Shown: positions 34,398 to 45,594, numbered from the stretch's first letter. The stretch: 64,000 bases of DNA from [Clostridium] aerotolerans DSM 5434 (GCF_000687555.1 NZ_JHWJ01000005.1:1-64000); one strand, 5' to 3'. The notes: a model not told the origin generated them from the sequence alone. Program-made: numbers and translations.

Positions 34398-34455
34398 CAA
34401 CTTGTTATAATCACAATCAAAATGTTGTTAGTCATAAAAACGTAAGACTGGCAAT

Positions 34456-34485
34456 TTGACAGGATTACCCTGGAATTTCAATAAT
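34456..34485 (+). promoter_or_regulatory. tepA promoter
   Basis: TTGACA (34456-34461), 18-bp spacer, AATAAT (34480-34485). Confidence 0.6.
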
Positions 34486-34559
34486 AAGCATATTTTTTGC
34501 CATTTCTCCACATCATAAGAAAACTACCAAAAATAGAGCAAACAGGAGGTTTTTCTAAA

Positions 34560-35348
34560 GTGGCAGATAATCAGGAAAGAAACGATGGTAACAGCCAGGT
34601 ACAAGATGAGAAGCAAAATGAAATGAGAGCTTCTGGTGATACAGGGAAAGAAAATCTCGATGAGAAAAAGACAGAAAAAGATATAGAGCAGAAAGAAGAT
34701 GAAAAGCTGGAGGAGTATGGGCAAATGACTCTTGATGATAACGCCCATAAGAGAAAAATCCATTTACTTTCTATTATAGGAGAAATCGAAGGTCATGAAA
34801 ATCTCTCCGGCAACAGCAAAGCTACCAAATATGATCATATCCTTCCAAAGCTTGCAGAAATTGAAGACGATGATTCCGTAGAAGGGCTTCTGGTCCTTCT
34901 TAATACCTCAGGCGGAGACGTGGATGCAGGGCTTGCCATTGCAGAGATGATTGCTTCCTTAAGCATTCCAACCGTATCCCTTGTACTGGGAGGAAGTCAT
35001 TCCATTGGAGTTCCGCTGGCTGTGAGCACCACCTATTCCTTTATTGTTCCCACAGGAACCATGATGGTGCACCCGGTTCGTATGACTGGTATGGTAATAG
35101 GAGCAGCCCAGACCTATGAATATTTTGAAATGATTCAGGATCGTATCTTAAGCTTCGTATCCGGTCACGCAAAAATCGCTTATGACCAGGTAAAACGGCT
35201 GATGTTAAATACAGAGATGCTGACCAGAGACTTAGGAACCGTTCTGGTTGGTGAAGAAACTGTAAAAGAAGGCTTGATCGATGAAGTAGGCGGAATCAAG
35301 GATGCCTTAAGAAAATTATATGAGCTGATCGAAACTGGTTCCCGTTAA
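34560..35348 (+). CDS. tepA: ClpP-like serine protease TepA/YmfB family
   Basis: 262 aa. The first 65 residues are highly charged and Gln/Glu-rich, then a ClpP/crotonase-fold domain: [19 protein letters not shown] (oxyanion region), [15 protein letters not shown] with the catalytic Ser, and [10 protein letters not shown] with the catalytic His. TepA (translocation-enhancing protein) in Bacillus lies directly before spoIIIE, as it does here, which supports the assignment. GTG start at 34560 is 10 nt after AGGAGG. Substrate unknown. Confidence 0.87.
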   Translation: MADNQERNDGNSQVQDEKQNEMRASGDTGKENLDEKKTEKDIEQKEDEKLEEYGQMTLDDNAHKRKIHLLSIIGEIEGHENLSGNSKATKYDHILPKLAEIEDDDSVEGLLVLLNTSGGDVDAGLAIAEMIASLSIPTVSLVLGGSHSIGVPLAVSTTYSFIVPTGTMMVHPVRMTGMVIGAAQTYEYFEMIQDRILSFVSGHAKIAYDQVKRLMLNTEMLTRDLGTVLVGEETVKEGLIDEVGGIKDALRKLYELIETGSR

Positions 35349-35409
35349 TCGTTGCAATTCTCCCGATTTTTTTGTATACTGTTACCAATGGATAAAAGGG
35401 GGAAGTATT

Positions 35410-38139
35410 GTGCCTGAGACAACAAAGAAGAAGACAACAGAAAAAAAAGGGACAAGAGGAAAAGGCGGGAGATCAGGAAACAGCAGCCCCAGAAAAAAAG
35501 TAGTTCTTCCGGAGCCGGAATTTATCCACTCAGAAGTAGTTATCATGATGTCATTTGCGGTTGCCGCCATACTGTTTTTAAGCAATTTTGGATTATGCGG
35601 TGTGGTCGGTCAGTTTTTACGCAGTGTGCAGCTTGGTATTTTCGGAGGAATCGGATACATCGCACCGGTACTTCTTTTTGCTGGGACTGCCTTTTACTTA
35701 TCAAATCAGGGAAATCCAAGAGCGGCATTTAAGCTGGCGTCCTTTGTACTGGCGCTGGTTTCTTTGTGCGGTTTTTTGCAGCTCTTATTTGGAGCCAAGC
35801 CTGGTGAGGGGACCACTCTCATAGATATTTATCTGGAGTCCTCTGTGACCGGAATGGGAGGCGGATTGATCGGAGGCCTTCTTTCTGAGGGACTCACTGC
35901 GATTATTGGTGTCGTAGGTGCCTACCTGGTAGTTATCGTACTCCTTATTATTTCGGGAGTCTGTATTACGGAAAAGTCCTTTGTCAACGTGGTAAAGAGC
36001 GGGAGCGGAAAAGCGTACCGCCATGCAAAAGAAAATATTGATATACGAAGAGAGATTCACGCAGAACGGCAGGAAGAGAGAAAAAGGCTTCGGGAAGAGC
36101 AAAAGCTTCGCGGGGTTAATTTGGATGCAACAAATCTCAGTGATTTTCAGCCTCAGATTGGGGCGAAACCAGAAGCTGTGGATTTTGAAGCTGAATTAGG
36201 AATGGAGCCGGTTTCTGTTCCAGCCATGGAAGAATACTTAGAAGAGGATATTGATATCCAGGCAGGACGCCTGGCAGCCGTTACGGCTCTGGAGTTGGAA
36301 CGACCAAATCCAGCCGATGTATTCAGCGGCAGCATTTCTCCTGTTCAAGAGAAAGAGGAAGATATCGTTCCATTTGAGCCGGACTTAAAGGACGAGCTAT
36401 TTGTGGAAGAATTAGACGAACCTTCTATATATATGAAGAAAGAGAGTCGAACCTTAAAGGAGATGGAAGTCGTAGAGGAGGAGTTTCTTCCGACAGAAAG
36501 ACCAGATACCTTTACAGTTCCTGAAGAACAGAGGACAGTGGTTACGGCTTCCGGAAAAATCATTGAAACAGATACGGAAGCCCTGCAGAAGAAACTGGTG
36601 AGCAAACGGGAGGAAGCCGCTAAGGAAGGCGATCTATCTGTCAGCCAGCAGATCAAACAAAAAGAAGAAGTGGTGAAAAAGGAATACCAGTATCCACCGG
36701 TAACGCTGTTGAAAAAAGGAAAAGCAGCGGCTTTTTCTGACAGGGAATACAGGGAAACTGCCATTAAGCTTCAAAAGACCTTACAAAACTTCGGCGTTGG
36801 AGTAACGGTGACCAACATCAGCTGTGGTCCGTCAGTGACCCGGTATGAGCTTCATCCGGAACAAGGCGTAAAGGTGAGTAAGATCGTCAGTCTTGCTGAT
36901 GATATTAAATTAAGCCTTGCTGCGGCCGATATCCGAATAGAAGCCCCCATTCCCGGGAAATCAGCGGTGGGGATTGAAGTACCGAACAAAGAGAATAATA
37001 TGGTTTATCTGCGGGATATTCTGGAAGCGGAGAACTTTAAGAATCACTCCTCTAAGATTGCATTCGCCGTGGGAAAAGACATCGGCGGTCAGGTGGTTGT
37101 TACGGACATTGCAAAGATGCCTCATCTGCTCATTGCCGGTGCCACTGGTTCCGGTAAATCCGTCTGTATCAACACTCTGATTATGAGTATTATTTTTAAA
37201 GCGGATCCCGAAGATGTGAAGCTGATCATGGTTGATCCAAAGGTAGTGGAACTAAGTGTTTACAATGGAATTCCTCACCTTCTTCTGCCGGTAGTTACAG
37301 ATCCTAAGAAAGCTTCCGGTGCACTGAACTGGGCGGTAGCGGAGATGACGGACCGTTACAATAAATTTGCCCAGTACAATGTAAGGGAAATTAAAGGATA
37401 TAATGCAAAAGTAGAAAGTATCAAAGACATCGACGACGAGAACAAACCGAAAAAGATGCCTCAGATCGTTATCATTATCGACGAGCTTGCAGACCTTATG
37501 ATGGTAGCTCCGGGAGAAGTGGAAGATGCCATCTGCCGTCTTGCCCAGTTGGCCAGAGCGGCAGGCATCCATCTGGTCATTGCAACACAGCGTCCCTCCG
37601 TTAATGTCATTACTGGTCTTATCAAGGCCAATGTGCCATCAAGAGTTGCCTTTGCGGTATCTTCCGGTGTGGACTCCAGAACCATCATTGATATGAACGG
37701 TGCGGAAAAGCTTTTGGGAAAAGGAGATATGCTGTTTTATCCGGCAGGCTATCCAAAGCCCATGCGTGTACAGGGTGCCTTTGTTTCGGATTCTGAGGTT
37801 TCCAAGGTGGTGGATTTCCTGACAGAACAGGGAATGACTCCAGACTATGATCTTGAGGTGGAAAGCATGATTTCTTCATCTCCAGGAGGTCAGGAGATGA
37901 AAAATGGCGGAAATGACCGAGATGAGTATTTTGCTCAGGCAGGAAAATTCATCATTGAAAAAGATAAAGCCTCCATTGGTATGCTGCAGCGGATGTTTAA
38001 AATCGGCTTTAACCGTGCAGCAAGGATTATGGACCAGCTGGCAGAAGCTGGCGTAGTCGGAGAAGAAGAGGGCACCAAACCCCGGAAGGTTTTAATGAGT
38101 CCGGAAGAATTTGAGGAGATGTTGGAGCAGGGTTATTAA
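35410..38139 (+). CDS. spoIIIE: DNA translocase FtsK/SpoIIIE
   Basis: 909 aa. A basic N-terminal tail ([16 protein letters not shown]), four membrane segments between about residues 45 and 185, an acidic linker of about 250 residues, then the motor: FtsK alpha domain with [20 protein letters not shown], Walker A GATGSGKS near residue 578, Walker [11 protein letters not shown], and [22 protein letters not shown]. The C-terminal gamma winged helix ([23 protein letters not shown], split here at about residues 855-878) recognises polar DNA sequences. Moves chromosomal DNA through septa in division and sporulation. GTG start follows AAGGGGGAAG. Gene order tepA-spoIIIE is conserved. Confidence 0.93.
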   Translation: MPETTKKKTTEKKGTRGKGGRSGNSSPRKKVVLPEPEFIHSEVVIMMSFAVAAILFLSNFGLCGVVGQFLRSVQLGIFGGIGYIAPVLLFAGTAFYLSNQGNPRAAFKLASFVLALVSLCGFLQLLFGAKPGEGTTLIDIYLESSVTGMGGGLIGGLLSEGLTAIIGVVGAYLVVIVLLIISGVCITEKSFVNVVKSGSGKAYRHAKENIDIRREIHAERQEERKRLREEQKLRGVNLDATNLSDFQPQIGAKPEAVDFEAELGMEPVSVPAMEEYLEEDIDIQAGRLAAVTALELERPNPADVFSGSISPVQEKEEDIVPFEPDLKDELFVEELDEPSIYMKKESRTLKEMEVVEEEFLPTERPDTFTVPEEQRTVVTASGKIIETDTEALQKKLVSKREEAAKEGDLSVSQQIKQKEEVVKKEYQYPPVTLLKKGKAAAFSDREYRETAIKLQKTLQNFGVGVTVTNISCGPSVTRYELHPEQGVKVSKIVSLADDIKLSLAAADIRIEAPIPGKSAVGIEVPNKENNMVYLRDILEAENFKNHSSKIAFAVGKDIGGQVVVTDIAKMPHLLIAGATGSGKSVCINTLIMSIIFKADPEDVKLIMVDPKVVELSVYNGIPHLLLPVVTDPKKASGALNWAVAEMTDRYNKFAQYNVREIKGYNAKVESIKDIDDENKPKKMPQIVIIIDELADLMMVAPGEVEDAICRLAQLARAAGIHLVIATQRPSVNVITGLIKANVPSRVAFAVSSGVDSRTIIDMNGAEKLLGKGDMLFYPAGYPKPMRVQGAFVSDSEVSKVVDFLTEQGMTPDYDLEVESMISSSPGGQEMKNGGNDRDEYFAQAGKFIIEKDKASIGMLQRMFKIGFNRAARIMDQLAEAGVVGEEEGTKPRKVLMSPEEFEEMLEQGY

Positions 38140-38176
38140 TATAGATAGGGAACTTACATACAGGAGGATGATGTGG

Positions 38177-39847
38177 ATGAAAACAGATATTGAAATCGCA
38201 CAGGAGGCGGTTATGCTTCCTATTAAGGAAGTGGCTGCTTCCTACGGGATTTTAGAAGATGATATTGAGCTATACGGAAAGTATAAGGCAAAGCTTTCAG
38301 ACCAGCTTTGGGAACAGGTAAAAGAGAATAAGGATGGAAAGCTTGTTTTAGTAACTGCCATTAATCCGACTCCGGCAGGAGAAGGAAAGACCACAACGAC
38401 AGTAGGACTTGGGGAAGCCTTTGGAGTTATGGGGAAAAAGGCGATGATCGCTTTAAGAGAGCCATCTCTGGGACCGTGTTTTGGAATCAAGGGAGGCGCA
38501 GCCGGAGGTGGTTACGCCCAGATCGTACCTATGGAGGACTTAAATCTTCATTTTACCGGAGATTTTCATGCCATTACTTCTGCCAATAACCTGTTATCCG
38601 CATTGCTGGATAATCACATCCATCAGGGAAATGCTCTGGAGATAGACACCCGTCAGATTATATGGAAGCGCTGTCTTGACATGAATGACCGTGCTCTTCG
38701 TAACATCGTCATTGGCCTGGGGGCAAAAGCAGAAGGGTTTGTGAGGGAAGATCATTTTGTAATTACGGTTGCCTCTGAAATTATGGCGATTCTCTGTCTG
38801 GCTAATGACATGGATGATTTAAAAGAACGCCTAGGAAAGATTATTGTGGCATATAATTATGCTGGAGAGCCGGTAACTGCTAATCAGCTTCATGCAGTTG
38901 GCGCAATGGCAGCTCTTTTAAAGGACGCTTTAAAGCCTAACCTGATTCAGACCCTGGAGCATACAGGAGCCATTGTTCACGGCGGACCATTCGCTAACAT
39001 TGCTCATGGCTGCAATAGTGTCCGTGCCACAAAGACAGCCCTGAAGCTGGCAGATATTGTGGTGACAGAAGCTGGATTTGGTGCTGATTTAGGTGCAGAA
39101 AAGTTCATGGATATTAAATGCCGCAAGGCAGGACTGAAGCCGGACGCCATTGTTCTGGTTGCTACGATCCGAGCTCTTAAATATAACGGCGGCCTTCCAA
39201 AGGATCAGCTGAACCAGGAAAATATCCCGGCACTTGAAAAAGGAATCGTCAATCTGGAGAAGCACATTGAAAACATGCAAAAATACGGAGTTCCCGTCGT
39301 AGTCACATTAAATTCCTTCCTTACGGATACAGAAGCGGAATATCAGTTCGTTAAGAATTTCTGTGAGGAAAGAGGCTGTGAATTCGCCCTGTCTGAAGTA
39401 TGGGAAAAGGGCGGAAAAGGCGGAATCCAGCTTGCAGAGAAGGTACTCTATACTCTGGAAAACAAGGAAAGCAAGTTTGCACCCATTTATCCTGATGATA
39501 TGGGATTAAAAGAAAAGGTGGAGACGGTAGCCAAAGAAATATACGGAGCCAAAGGAGTAACCTATGCCCCTGCAGCTTCAAAAGCCCTGAAAAAATTCGA
39601 GGAAATGGGATTTGGGAACCTGCCAGTCTGTATGGCGAAAACACAGTATTCCCTTTCTGATGACCAGACAAAGCTGGGCCGCCCGGAAGGATTTGAAATC
39701 AATGTAAGGGATGCCTATGTTTCGGCTGGTGCTGGGTTTGTGGTTGTACTGACAGGTGCCATCATGACAATGCCTGGTCTTCCTAAAAAGCCGGCGGCAG
39801 ACGGCATTGATATTAATAAAGATGGAATAATTACCGGATTATTCTGA
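38177..39847 (+). CDS. fhs: Formate--tetrahydrofolate ligase
   Basis: 556 aa, the usual length. ATP-dependent formation of 10-formyl-THF from formate and THF, the entry step of one-carbon metabolism and of the acetogenic methyl branch. Motifs: [20 protein letters not shown] (P-loop, about residues 59-78), [20 protein letters not shown], and a C-terminal DIDG region preceding GDIDINKDG-like end ([15 protein letters not shown]). The ATG at 38177 is 9 nt after AGGAGG; ATGs at 38168 and 38171 are too close. It follows spoIIIE by 37 bp. The folate transporter with THF riboswitch at 4.8-5.6 kb is functionally linked. Confidence 0.95.
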   Translation: MKTDIEIAQEAVMLPIKEVAASYGILEDDIELYGKYKAKLSDQLWEQVKENKDGKLVLVTAINPTPAGEGKTTTTVGLGEAFGVMGKKAMIALREPSLGPCFGIKGGAAGGGYAQIVPMEDLNLHFTGDFHAITSANNLLSALLDNHIHQGNALEIDTRQIIWKRCLDMNDRALRNIVIGLGAKAEGFVREDHFVITVASEIMAILCLANDMDDLKERLGKIIVAYNYAGEPVTANQLHAVGAMAALLKDALKPNLIQTLEHTGAIVHGGPFANIAHGCNSVRATKTALKLADIVVTEAGFGADLGAEKFMDIKCRKAGLKPDAIVLVATIRALKYNGGLPKDQLNQENIPALEKGIVNLEKHIENMQKYGVPVVVTLNSFLTDTEAEYQFVKNFCEERGCEFALSEVWEKGGKGGIQLAEKVLYTLENKESKFAPIYPDDMGLKEKVETVAKEIYGAKGVTYAPAASKALKKFEEMGFGNLPVCMAKTQYSLSDDQTKLGRPEGFEINVRDAYVSAGAGFVVVLTGAIMTMPGLPKKPAADGIDINKDGIITGLF

Positions 39848-39858
39848 TGGAGGTTTCT

Positions 39859-41325
39859 ATGAAGTTTAAAGATTGGCTGAAAGACTTAAAATATGAAGTA
39901 TTACAGGGGAGTCTTGACGAGGAAGTGGATGAAATCGTTTATGACTCCAGAAAAGCCAGAGAAGGTGCTGTATTTGTATGTATGAAGGGAACGAAAGTAG
40001 ATTCCCATGAATTTATCCCGGCAGTGGCTAAAGCCGGGGGCAAGGTTTTCGTGGTTGAGGAAAAGGTTTCCCTTCCTCAGGACGTAACTGCAATCTATGT
40101 ACATAATGCAAGAGAGGCTCTTGCCCTTCTTTCCGCAGCCAGGTTTGGTTATCCGGCAGAAAAGATGGTGACTATTGGTGTTACTGGCACCAAGGGAAAA
40201 ACCACTACCACCCATATGATTAAGGCAGTTTTAGAAGCCTGCGGAAAAAAAGTCGGCATGATCGGCACCACCGGAATTGTCATCGGTGAGGCCGTAACTC
40301 CTACCAAGAATACAACACCGGAATCCTATGAACTTCATGAGGCATTTAAAAGCATGGTAGAAGCCGGGTGCCAATACATGGTAATGGAAGTATCCTCCCA
40401 GGCTTACAAAATGCACCGGGTGGCAGGCATTACCTTTGATTACGGCCTGTTTACCAACATTTCTCCCGATCACATTGGACCGGATGAGCATGTTGATTTT
40501 GAAGAGTACCTGTTCTACAAATCAAGAATATTCCACACCTGTAAAAAGGGTATCATGAATCAGGATGATGCTCATTTTCAGGAAGTGACAAAGGATGCGG
40601 CATGTGAGCTCTACACCTTTTCCATGGACAGGGAAGGAACGGATTTTAAAGCTGAAAATATCCATTTTGTATCCCAGCCTGATTTCGTGGGAATCGAATT
40701 CGATGTAAAGGGACGATATAACCTTCCTGTTCGTGTCAATATTCCAGGACGCTTCAATGTGGCCAATGCACTGGCGGCCGTCAGTGTTTTAAGCTTCCTT
40801 GACCTTCCAAAGGACAGAATCTGCCATGGACTGGAACATTTAAGTGTAAACGGCCGTATGGAAATCGTTCATACCTCGGATAAATGCACCGTCATTGTGG
40901 ATTACGCTCATAATGCTATAAGCATGGAAAGTCTTCTTTCCACACTGAGAGATTATCATCCAAAGCGTCTTGTCTGTGTGTTTGGCTGCGGAGGAAACCG
41001 GGCCAAGGACCGCCGTTACTCCATGGGAGACAGCGCCGGCCGTCTGGCGGATTTTACAATCATTACAGCCGATAATTCCAGATTTGAAAAGACAGAAGAT
41101 ATCATCGCTGATATTCGGGGCAGTATCTTAAAAACCGGTGGTGAATTTATTGAAATCCCGGACCGCAGAGAAGCCATCCGTTACAGTATGGAACATGCCA
41201 AACCAGGTGATATGATTGCCATTATAGGCAAAGGCCACGAGGATTACCAGGAGATGAATGGGGTACGTCACCATTTTTCCGACCGGGAAGAGGTTTTAGA
41301 GGCAGCAAAAGATCTTAACTTATAA
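39859..41325 (+). CDS. murE: UDP-N-acetylmuramoyl-tripeptide synthetase MurE
   Basis: 488 aa Mur ligase that adds the third stem-peptide residue in peptidoglycan synthesis. Features: ATP site GVTGTKGKTTTTHM (about residues 109-122), TTPESYELH, EVSSQAYKMHRV, NVANALAAVS, DYAHNAISME and FGCGGNRAKDRR. The specificity motif reads DNSR where meso-diaminopimelate enzymes usually have DNPR; the Arg is retained, favouring diaminopimelate over lysine. ATG at 39859 follows GGAGG at 5 nt; an in-frame ATG at 39847 overlaps the fhs stop. Confidence 0.92.
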   Translation: MKFKDWLKDLKYEVLQGSLDEEVDEIVYDSRKAREGAVFVCMKGTKVDSHEFIPAVAKAGGKVFVVEEKVSLPQDVTAIYVHNAREALALLSAARFGYPAEKMVTIGVTGTKGKTTTTHMIKAVLEACGKKVGMIGTTGIVIGEAVTPTKNTTPESYELHEAFKSMVEAGCQYMVMEVSSQAYKMHRVAGITFDYGLFTNISPDHIGPDEHVDFEEYLFYKSRIFHTCKKGIMNQDDAHFQEVTKDAACELYTFSMDREGTDFKAENIHFVSQPDFVGIEFDVKGRYNLPVRVNIPGRFNVANALAAVSVLSFLDLPKDRICHGLEHLSVNGRMEIVHTSDKCTVIVDYAHNAISMESLLSTLRDYHPKRLVCVFGCGGNRAKDRRYSMGDSAGRLADFTIITADNSRFEKTEDIIADIRGSILKTGGEFIEIPDRREAIRYSMEHAKPGDMIAIIGKGHEDYQEMNGVRHHFSDREEVLEAAKDLNL

Positions 41326-41349
41326 AATACTCAAAAGTGAAACATACAT

Positions 41350-41382
41350 GCCGGAAGCTGTGATTTGAGGCTTTCGGCTTTT
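41350..41382 (+). terminator. Hairpin with short T-run between murE and murF
   Basis: GCCGGAAGC (41350-41358) pairs with GCTTTCGGC (41370-41378) with one G-U pair, then TTTT. It may lower transcription of murF relative to murE. Confidence 0.5.
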
Positions 41383-41436
41383 CCACGGCAGATGGGAGGT
41401 TTGTGCGCCAGAGGCGTACAGGAAACGGAGGAAGTA

Positions 41437-42807
41437 ATGGTAAACATGACGGTAAATGAAGTTTTAAAAGCAACAGGAGGCAAACTGCTTTGTGGCAATC
41501 CGGATACAATGTTAGAGCACTTAAGCATAGATTCCCGAAGTGAGAAGGAGCACTCCCTGTTTGTTCCATTAATCGGAGAAAAGGTGGATGCCCACCGGTT
41601 TATTGACCAGGCATTTTCAAATGGAGCCGCCGCTGTCCTTACCAGTGAACACGATTCCATGGAATCTGAAAAGCCATGGATCCGGGTGGAGGATACAAAA
41701 AGCGCCCTTCAGGCTATTGGACGCTTTTATAGAGAACGCCTTACCATTCCTTTGGTAGGTATCACTGGAAGCGTTGGAAAGACAACGACCAGAGAAATGG
41801 TAGCATGTGCTCTTTCTGCTGGTTTTAAGGTTTTTAAGACACCTGGCAACCACAACAGCCAGGTGGGAGTCCCCATCACCCTTTCTGAAATCACTCCGGA
41901 AGATGAAATTGGAGTCATTGAACTTGGTATGAGCGAACCTGGGGAATTAACAGTCATTGCTAGGCTTGCAAGCATTCAGATGGCAGTGATTACAAACATC
42001 GGAGTCACCCACATAGAGCAGCTTGGTTCCAGGGAAAATATTTATAAAGAAAAGCTAACCATACAGGATGGGCTGATGGAAGGCGGAATTCTGTTCTTAA
42101 ATGGCGATGATGACCTTTTAAAAGACACAAAAGCAAAAGAAGGATGTAAAACCATTTACTACGGTACTGGTGAAAATGCAGATTACCGGGCAGAAGATGT
42201 ACATCTGGAAGAAGGCTTTCCTGCATTTACAGCTGTTTTCGGAGATCAGAGGGTTCCGGTAAAATTATCTGTCATGGGAAGCCACAATGTTTTAAATGCC
42301 ATGGTATCCCTTGCAGTTGCCTCCCAGTGCGGCATTCCATTGGAAGCAGCTGCAAAAAAACTTTGTGATTTTACCGGCTTTAAGAATCGCCAGCAGATTT
42401 ATGAAGCCAATGGTATGACAATTATAGATGATACCTATAATGCCAGTCCGGTCTCCATGAAAGCAGGTCTTGAGGTATTAAATTCTCTTACAAAGGTAAA
42501 ACGACGGATTGCTGTATTGGCCGACATGAAAGAGCTAGGAGAAGATGCTCCCAAATACCATTATGAAATTGGGGAGTATATCGCAGAACACCCCATTTTT
42601 GAAGTAGTGACCCTTGGAGAGCTGGCAGGTGAAATTGCAAGAGCCGTAAGGGAACAGTCAAAAGAAATACTTGTAAAAGAATTTATGGAGCAGGAAGCTC
42701 TTGTTACATATTTAAGAGGAGAGTTAAAAGAAGGAGACGGCGTTCTCTTTAAAGGCTCAAACAGTATGAAACTCAGTCAGGTGGCCGATCAGTTCCATCT
42801 GGTTTAA
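41437..42807 (+). CDS. murF: UDP-N-acetylmuramoyl-tripeptide--D-Ala-D-Ala ligase MurF
   Basis: 456 aa Mur ligase for the last cytoplasmic step of muropeptide assembly. N-terminal substrate domain with SIDSRSEKEHSLFVPLIG, ATP site GITGSVGKTTTREM (about residues 107-120), HNSQVGVPITL, ELGMSEPGEL, THIEQLGSRENI, GSHNVLNAMV and IDDTYNASPVSM. The ATG at 41437 follows GGAGG by 5 nt; longer in-frame starts run into the intergenic hairpin. Paired with murE but separated by 111 bp and a hairpin. Confidence 0.92.
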   Translation: MVNMTVNEVLKATGGKLLCGNPDTMLEHLSIDSRSEKEHSLFVPLIGEKVDAHRFIDQAFSNGAAAVLTSEHDSMESEKPWIRVEDTKSALQAIGRFYRERLTIPLVGITGSVGKTTTREMVACALSAGFKVFKTPGNHNSQVGVPITLSEITPEDEIGVIELGMSEPGELTVIARLASIQMAVITNIGVTHIEQLGSRENIYKEKLTIQDGLMEGGILFLNGDDDLLKDTKAKEGCKTIYYGTGENADYRAEDVHLEEGFPAFTAVFGDQRVPVKLSVMGSHNVLNAMVSLAVASQCGIPLEAAAKKLCDFTGFKNRQQIYEANGMTIIDDTYNASPVSMKAGLEVLNSLTKVKRRIAVLADMKELGEDAPKYHYEIGEYIAEHPIFEVVTLGELAGEIARAVREQSKEILVKEFMEQEALVTYLRGELKEGDGVLFKGSNSMKLSQVADQFHLV

Positions 42808-42840
42808 TCCTTTGATATACACATAGAAACAGGTGAAGGA

Positions 42841-45069
42841 ATGACAGAACAATATGCCCGTATTATCATAGATATTTCCCATGAAAAAGTAGACAGAACC
42901 TTTGATTACCGGATACCCGAAAGGCTATCCGAAGAGGTTTCTGTGGGATCCCTGGTCCTTATACCTTTTGGGAAGGGAAATGCCATGCGCAAAGGGTATG
43001 TGGTCGGCATTACCCCACATGCAGATTATGACAAGGATAAGATTAAAGAAATAGCAGGGATTGTAACAGACAGTGTTACGGCAGAATCCCTGCTTATTTC
43101 CCTTGCCTGGTGGTTAAAGGAACAGTATGGTTCCACCATGAATCAGGCTTTAAAAACCGTACTTCCGGTAAAGCAGAAGATAAAGCCAAAGGAAAAAAAG
43201 ATTCTTCGCTGCCTTCTTAAGCCGGAAGAATTAGAAAAGGCTTTGGAAGAAGCCGAGAGAAAGAATTATAAGGCCAGATTCAGGCTTTTTCAGGCATTTT
43301 TAGAGAATCCCATGATTCCTTACGAGATTGCAGTCAACCAGATGAATCTGTCTGCGGCTACGTTAAAGCCTGTGATAGAAAAAGGACTGGTTAGTCTTGA
43401 ATCCGAAGAGGTATATCGAAATCCCATCACTTTAAAGAAAAGCCAGGTACAGCATGTTTTGTTAAACCAGGAACAGCAGGCCATTGTGGATGCGTTTCAA
43501 AGGGATTATTCGAAGAATATAAGAAAAACATATCTCATACATGGCGTTACAGGAAGCGGTAAAACGGAAGTCTATATGGAGCTCATTGACCGAGTGATTC
43601 AGGAGGGAAAACAGGTGATTCTCCTGATTCCTGAAATCGCGCTTACCTATCAGACCGTGATGCGGTTTTACGGTCGATTTGGAAGCCGGGTATCTATCAT
43701 CAATTCCAGACTGTCTGCCGGAGAACGGTACGATCAGTTTGAACGAGCCAGAAATGGGGATATTGATATTATGATAGGCCCAAGATCTGCTCTTTTCACC
43801 CCATTTTCCCGCTTAGGACTGATTCTTATCGACGAGGAGCATGAAGGAGCCTATAAAAGCGAGGTAGTCCCCAGATACCATGCCAGAGAAGTGGCAGAAA
43901 AAAGAGCTTCCATGCAGAATGCTTCCCTGGTCTTAGGTTCTGCGACGCCCTCTTTAGAAGCCTATACGAAGGCCTTAAGAGGGGAATACAGCCTCTTTTT
44001 ACTGACAGAACGGGCGAAAAAAGACAGCCGTATGGCCAAAGTATTGGTAGCAGATCTGCGACAGGAATTAAAAGAAGGCAATAAGACCATTTTCAGCAGG
44101 CCATTAAAAGAAAAGATGGAAGAGCGTCTGGCAAAAAAAGAACAGATCATGCTGTTTATCAACCGGAGAGGGTATGCGAACTTTGTTTCCTGTAGGTCCT
44201 GTGGAGATGCCATACGATGCCCCCACTGTGATGTGACTCTGACCCTTCATAATAACCGCAGTCTTGTCTGCCATTACTGCGGACACACCATTCCCATGCC
44301 AAATGAATGTCCATCCTGCGGTTCTCCCTACATTGCCAATTTTGGAGTAGGGACCCAGAAAATCGAGCAGATGACTAAAAAGATGTTTCCATCTTCCAGG
44401 ATTCTTCGTATGGATCTGGATACGACGAAGAAAAAGGGAGGCCATGAGGAAATCCTCACCGCCTTTTCCGAGGGAGAAGCAGACATACTCATCGGAACCC
44501 AGATGATAGTAAAGGGACATGATTTTCCAAACGTAACACTGGTAGGAGTTCTGGCTGCAGATCTATCCTTATATACGCCAGACTACCGTGGCGCAGAACG
44601 TACCTTTCAGCTCTTGACCCAGGCGGCCGGAAGAGCTGGCAGAGATGAGAAGCCTGGAGATGTGGTGATCCAGACCTACAGCCCTGAACACTACGCCATT
44701 ACCACGGCGGCCAGTCAGGATTATCCTGCCTTTTATGAACAGGAAATGGTATTTCGCCGTATGATGAAATACCCTCCTGCAAATGTTCTTTTGACCATTC
44801 AGTTTTCTTCCAAAAATGAGGTGGCTCTGATATCAGCTTCAGAGACGGTGGCAGCTTATGTTGCCCCTCTGGCAGAGCAGGAAATGGTACAGACAATTGG
44901 CCCTTCCGAGGCTTCTGTATACAAAATTAATGATATTTATAGAAAAATTTTATACTTGAAACACGAAAACTATGATATACTAATAAAAATCAGAGATCAG
45001 ATCGACGTCTTTTCAGAAGGCCGTCCGGATCTATTTGACCTGGTCCTGATACAATATGATTTTTCATAA
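42841..45069 (+). CDS. priA: Primosomal protein N' (PriA helicase)
   Basis: 742 aa superfamily 2 helicase that restarts stalled replication forks. N-terminal 3-prime DNA-end binding domain, Walker A GVTGSGKTEVY (about residues 235-245), DEEH box (LILIDEEHEGAYKS), four C-x2-C pairs forming the zinc-binding region (CRSCGDAIRCPHC and CHYCG, CPSCGS), and the helicase C-terminal QAAGRAGRDEKPG. First gene of a priA-def-fmt-yugP-rsmB-rlmN-prpC-prkC-rsgA-rpe-thiN run, the common Clostridia order. RBS GGTGAAGGA overlaps the start. Confidence 0.95.
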   Translation: MTEQYARIIIDISHEKVDRTFDYRIPERLSEEVSVGSLVLIPFGKGNAMRKGYVVGITPHADYDKDKIKEIAGIVTDSVTAESLLISLAWWLKEQYGSTMNQALKTVLPVKQKIKPKEKKILRCLLKPEELEKALEEAERKNYKARFRLFQAFLENPMIPYEIAVNQMNLSAATLKPVIEKGLVSLESEEVYRNPITLKKSQVQHVLLNQEQQAIVDAFQRDYSKNIRKTYLIHGVTGSGKTEVYMELIDRVIQEGKQVILLIPEIALTYQTVMRFYGRFGSRVSIINSRLSAGERYDQFERARNGDIDIMIGPRSALFTPFSRLGLILIDEEHEGAYKSEVVPRYHAREVAEKRASMQNASLVLGSATPSLEAYTKALRGEYSLFLLTERAKKDSRMAKVLVADLRQELKEGNKTIFSRPLKEKMEERLAKKEQIMLFINRRGYANFVSCRSCGDAIRCPHCDVTLTLHNNRSLVCHYCGHTIPMPNECPSCGSPYIANFGVGTQKIEQMTKKMFPSSRILRMDLDTTKKKGGHEEILTAFSEGEADILIGTQMIVKGHDFPNVTLVGVLAADLSLYTPDYRGAERTFQLLTQAAGRAGRDEKPGDVVIQTYSPEHYAITTAASQDYPAFYEQEMVFRRMMKYPPANVLLTIQFSSKNEVALISASETVAAYVAPLAEQEMVQTIGPSEASVYKINDIYRKILYLKHENYDILIKIRDQIDVFSEGRPDLFDLVLIQYDFS

Positions 45070-45087
45070 ATGAGAGGATAAGAGAAG

Positions 45088-45594
45088 ATGGCGATTAGAA
45101 AGATTAGAACCATTGGAGATGAAATTTTAAGAAAACACTGTAAGCCGGTGAAGGAAATCACACCGCGAATCATAGAACTGGTAGAAGACATGTTTGAAAC
45201 AATGTACGAAGCCAATGGCGTAGGCCTTGCTGCTCCCCAGGTAGGGGTGTTAAAACAGATCGTTGTAATTGACGTAGATGACGGCAATCAGTACGTGCTC
45301 ATCAATCCAGAGATTATAGAAACCGACGGAAGCCAGACAGGACCGGAAGGCTGCCTTAGCGTTCCTGGAAAGTCTGGTACCGTAACAAGACCAAACCATG
45401 TAAAAGTAAGAGCCTATGATATTGAGATGAAACAGTTTGAACTGGAAGGCGAGGAGCTTCTTGCCCGCGCCATCTGCCACGAATGCGACCACTTAAATGG
45501 AGATCTTTACGTGGATAAGGTGGAAGGTGAGTTAGAGGATGTTACAGATCTTCCGGAAGACATGGAAATCATGGATGTGGAGGAAGAGGAGTAA
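45088..45594 (+). CDS. def: Peptide deformylase
   Basis: 168 aa metalloenzyme that removes the formyl group from nascent N-formylmethionine peptides. All three motifs are present: GVGLAAPQVG (motif 1), EGCLSVPG (motif 2, metal-binding Cys) and HECDHLNG (motif 3, metal-binding His pair and catalytic Glu). The acidic tail (EDMEIMDVEEEE) extends beyond motif 3. Followed 2 bp later by fmt, which produces its substrate on initiator tRNA, so the pair is co-expressed. Confidence 0.95.
   Translation: MAIRKIRTIGDEILRKHCKPVKEITPRIIELVEDMFETMYEANGVGLAAPQVGVLKQIVVIDVDDGNQYVLINPEIIETDGSQTGPEGCLSVPGKSGTVTRPNHVKVRAYDIEMKQFELEGEELLARAICHECDHLNGDLYVDKVEGELEDVTDLPEDMEIMDVEEEE

Larger units (their letters stand above)
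34236..34559. other. Divergent gltA / tepA intergenic region
   Basis: A 324-bp gap. It holds the minus-strand gltA leader with hairpin (34294-34326), the gltA promoter (34369-34397), a small palindrome AACAACTTGTT (34396-34406) touching its -35 box, and the plus-strand tepA promoter (34456-34485). No coding capacity is evident. Confidence 0.8.
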
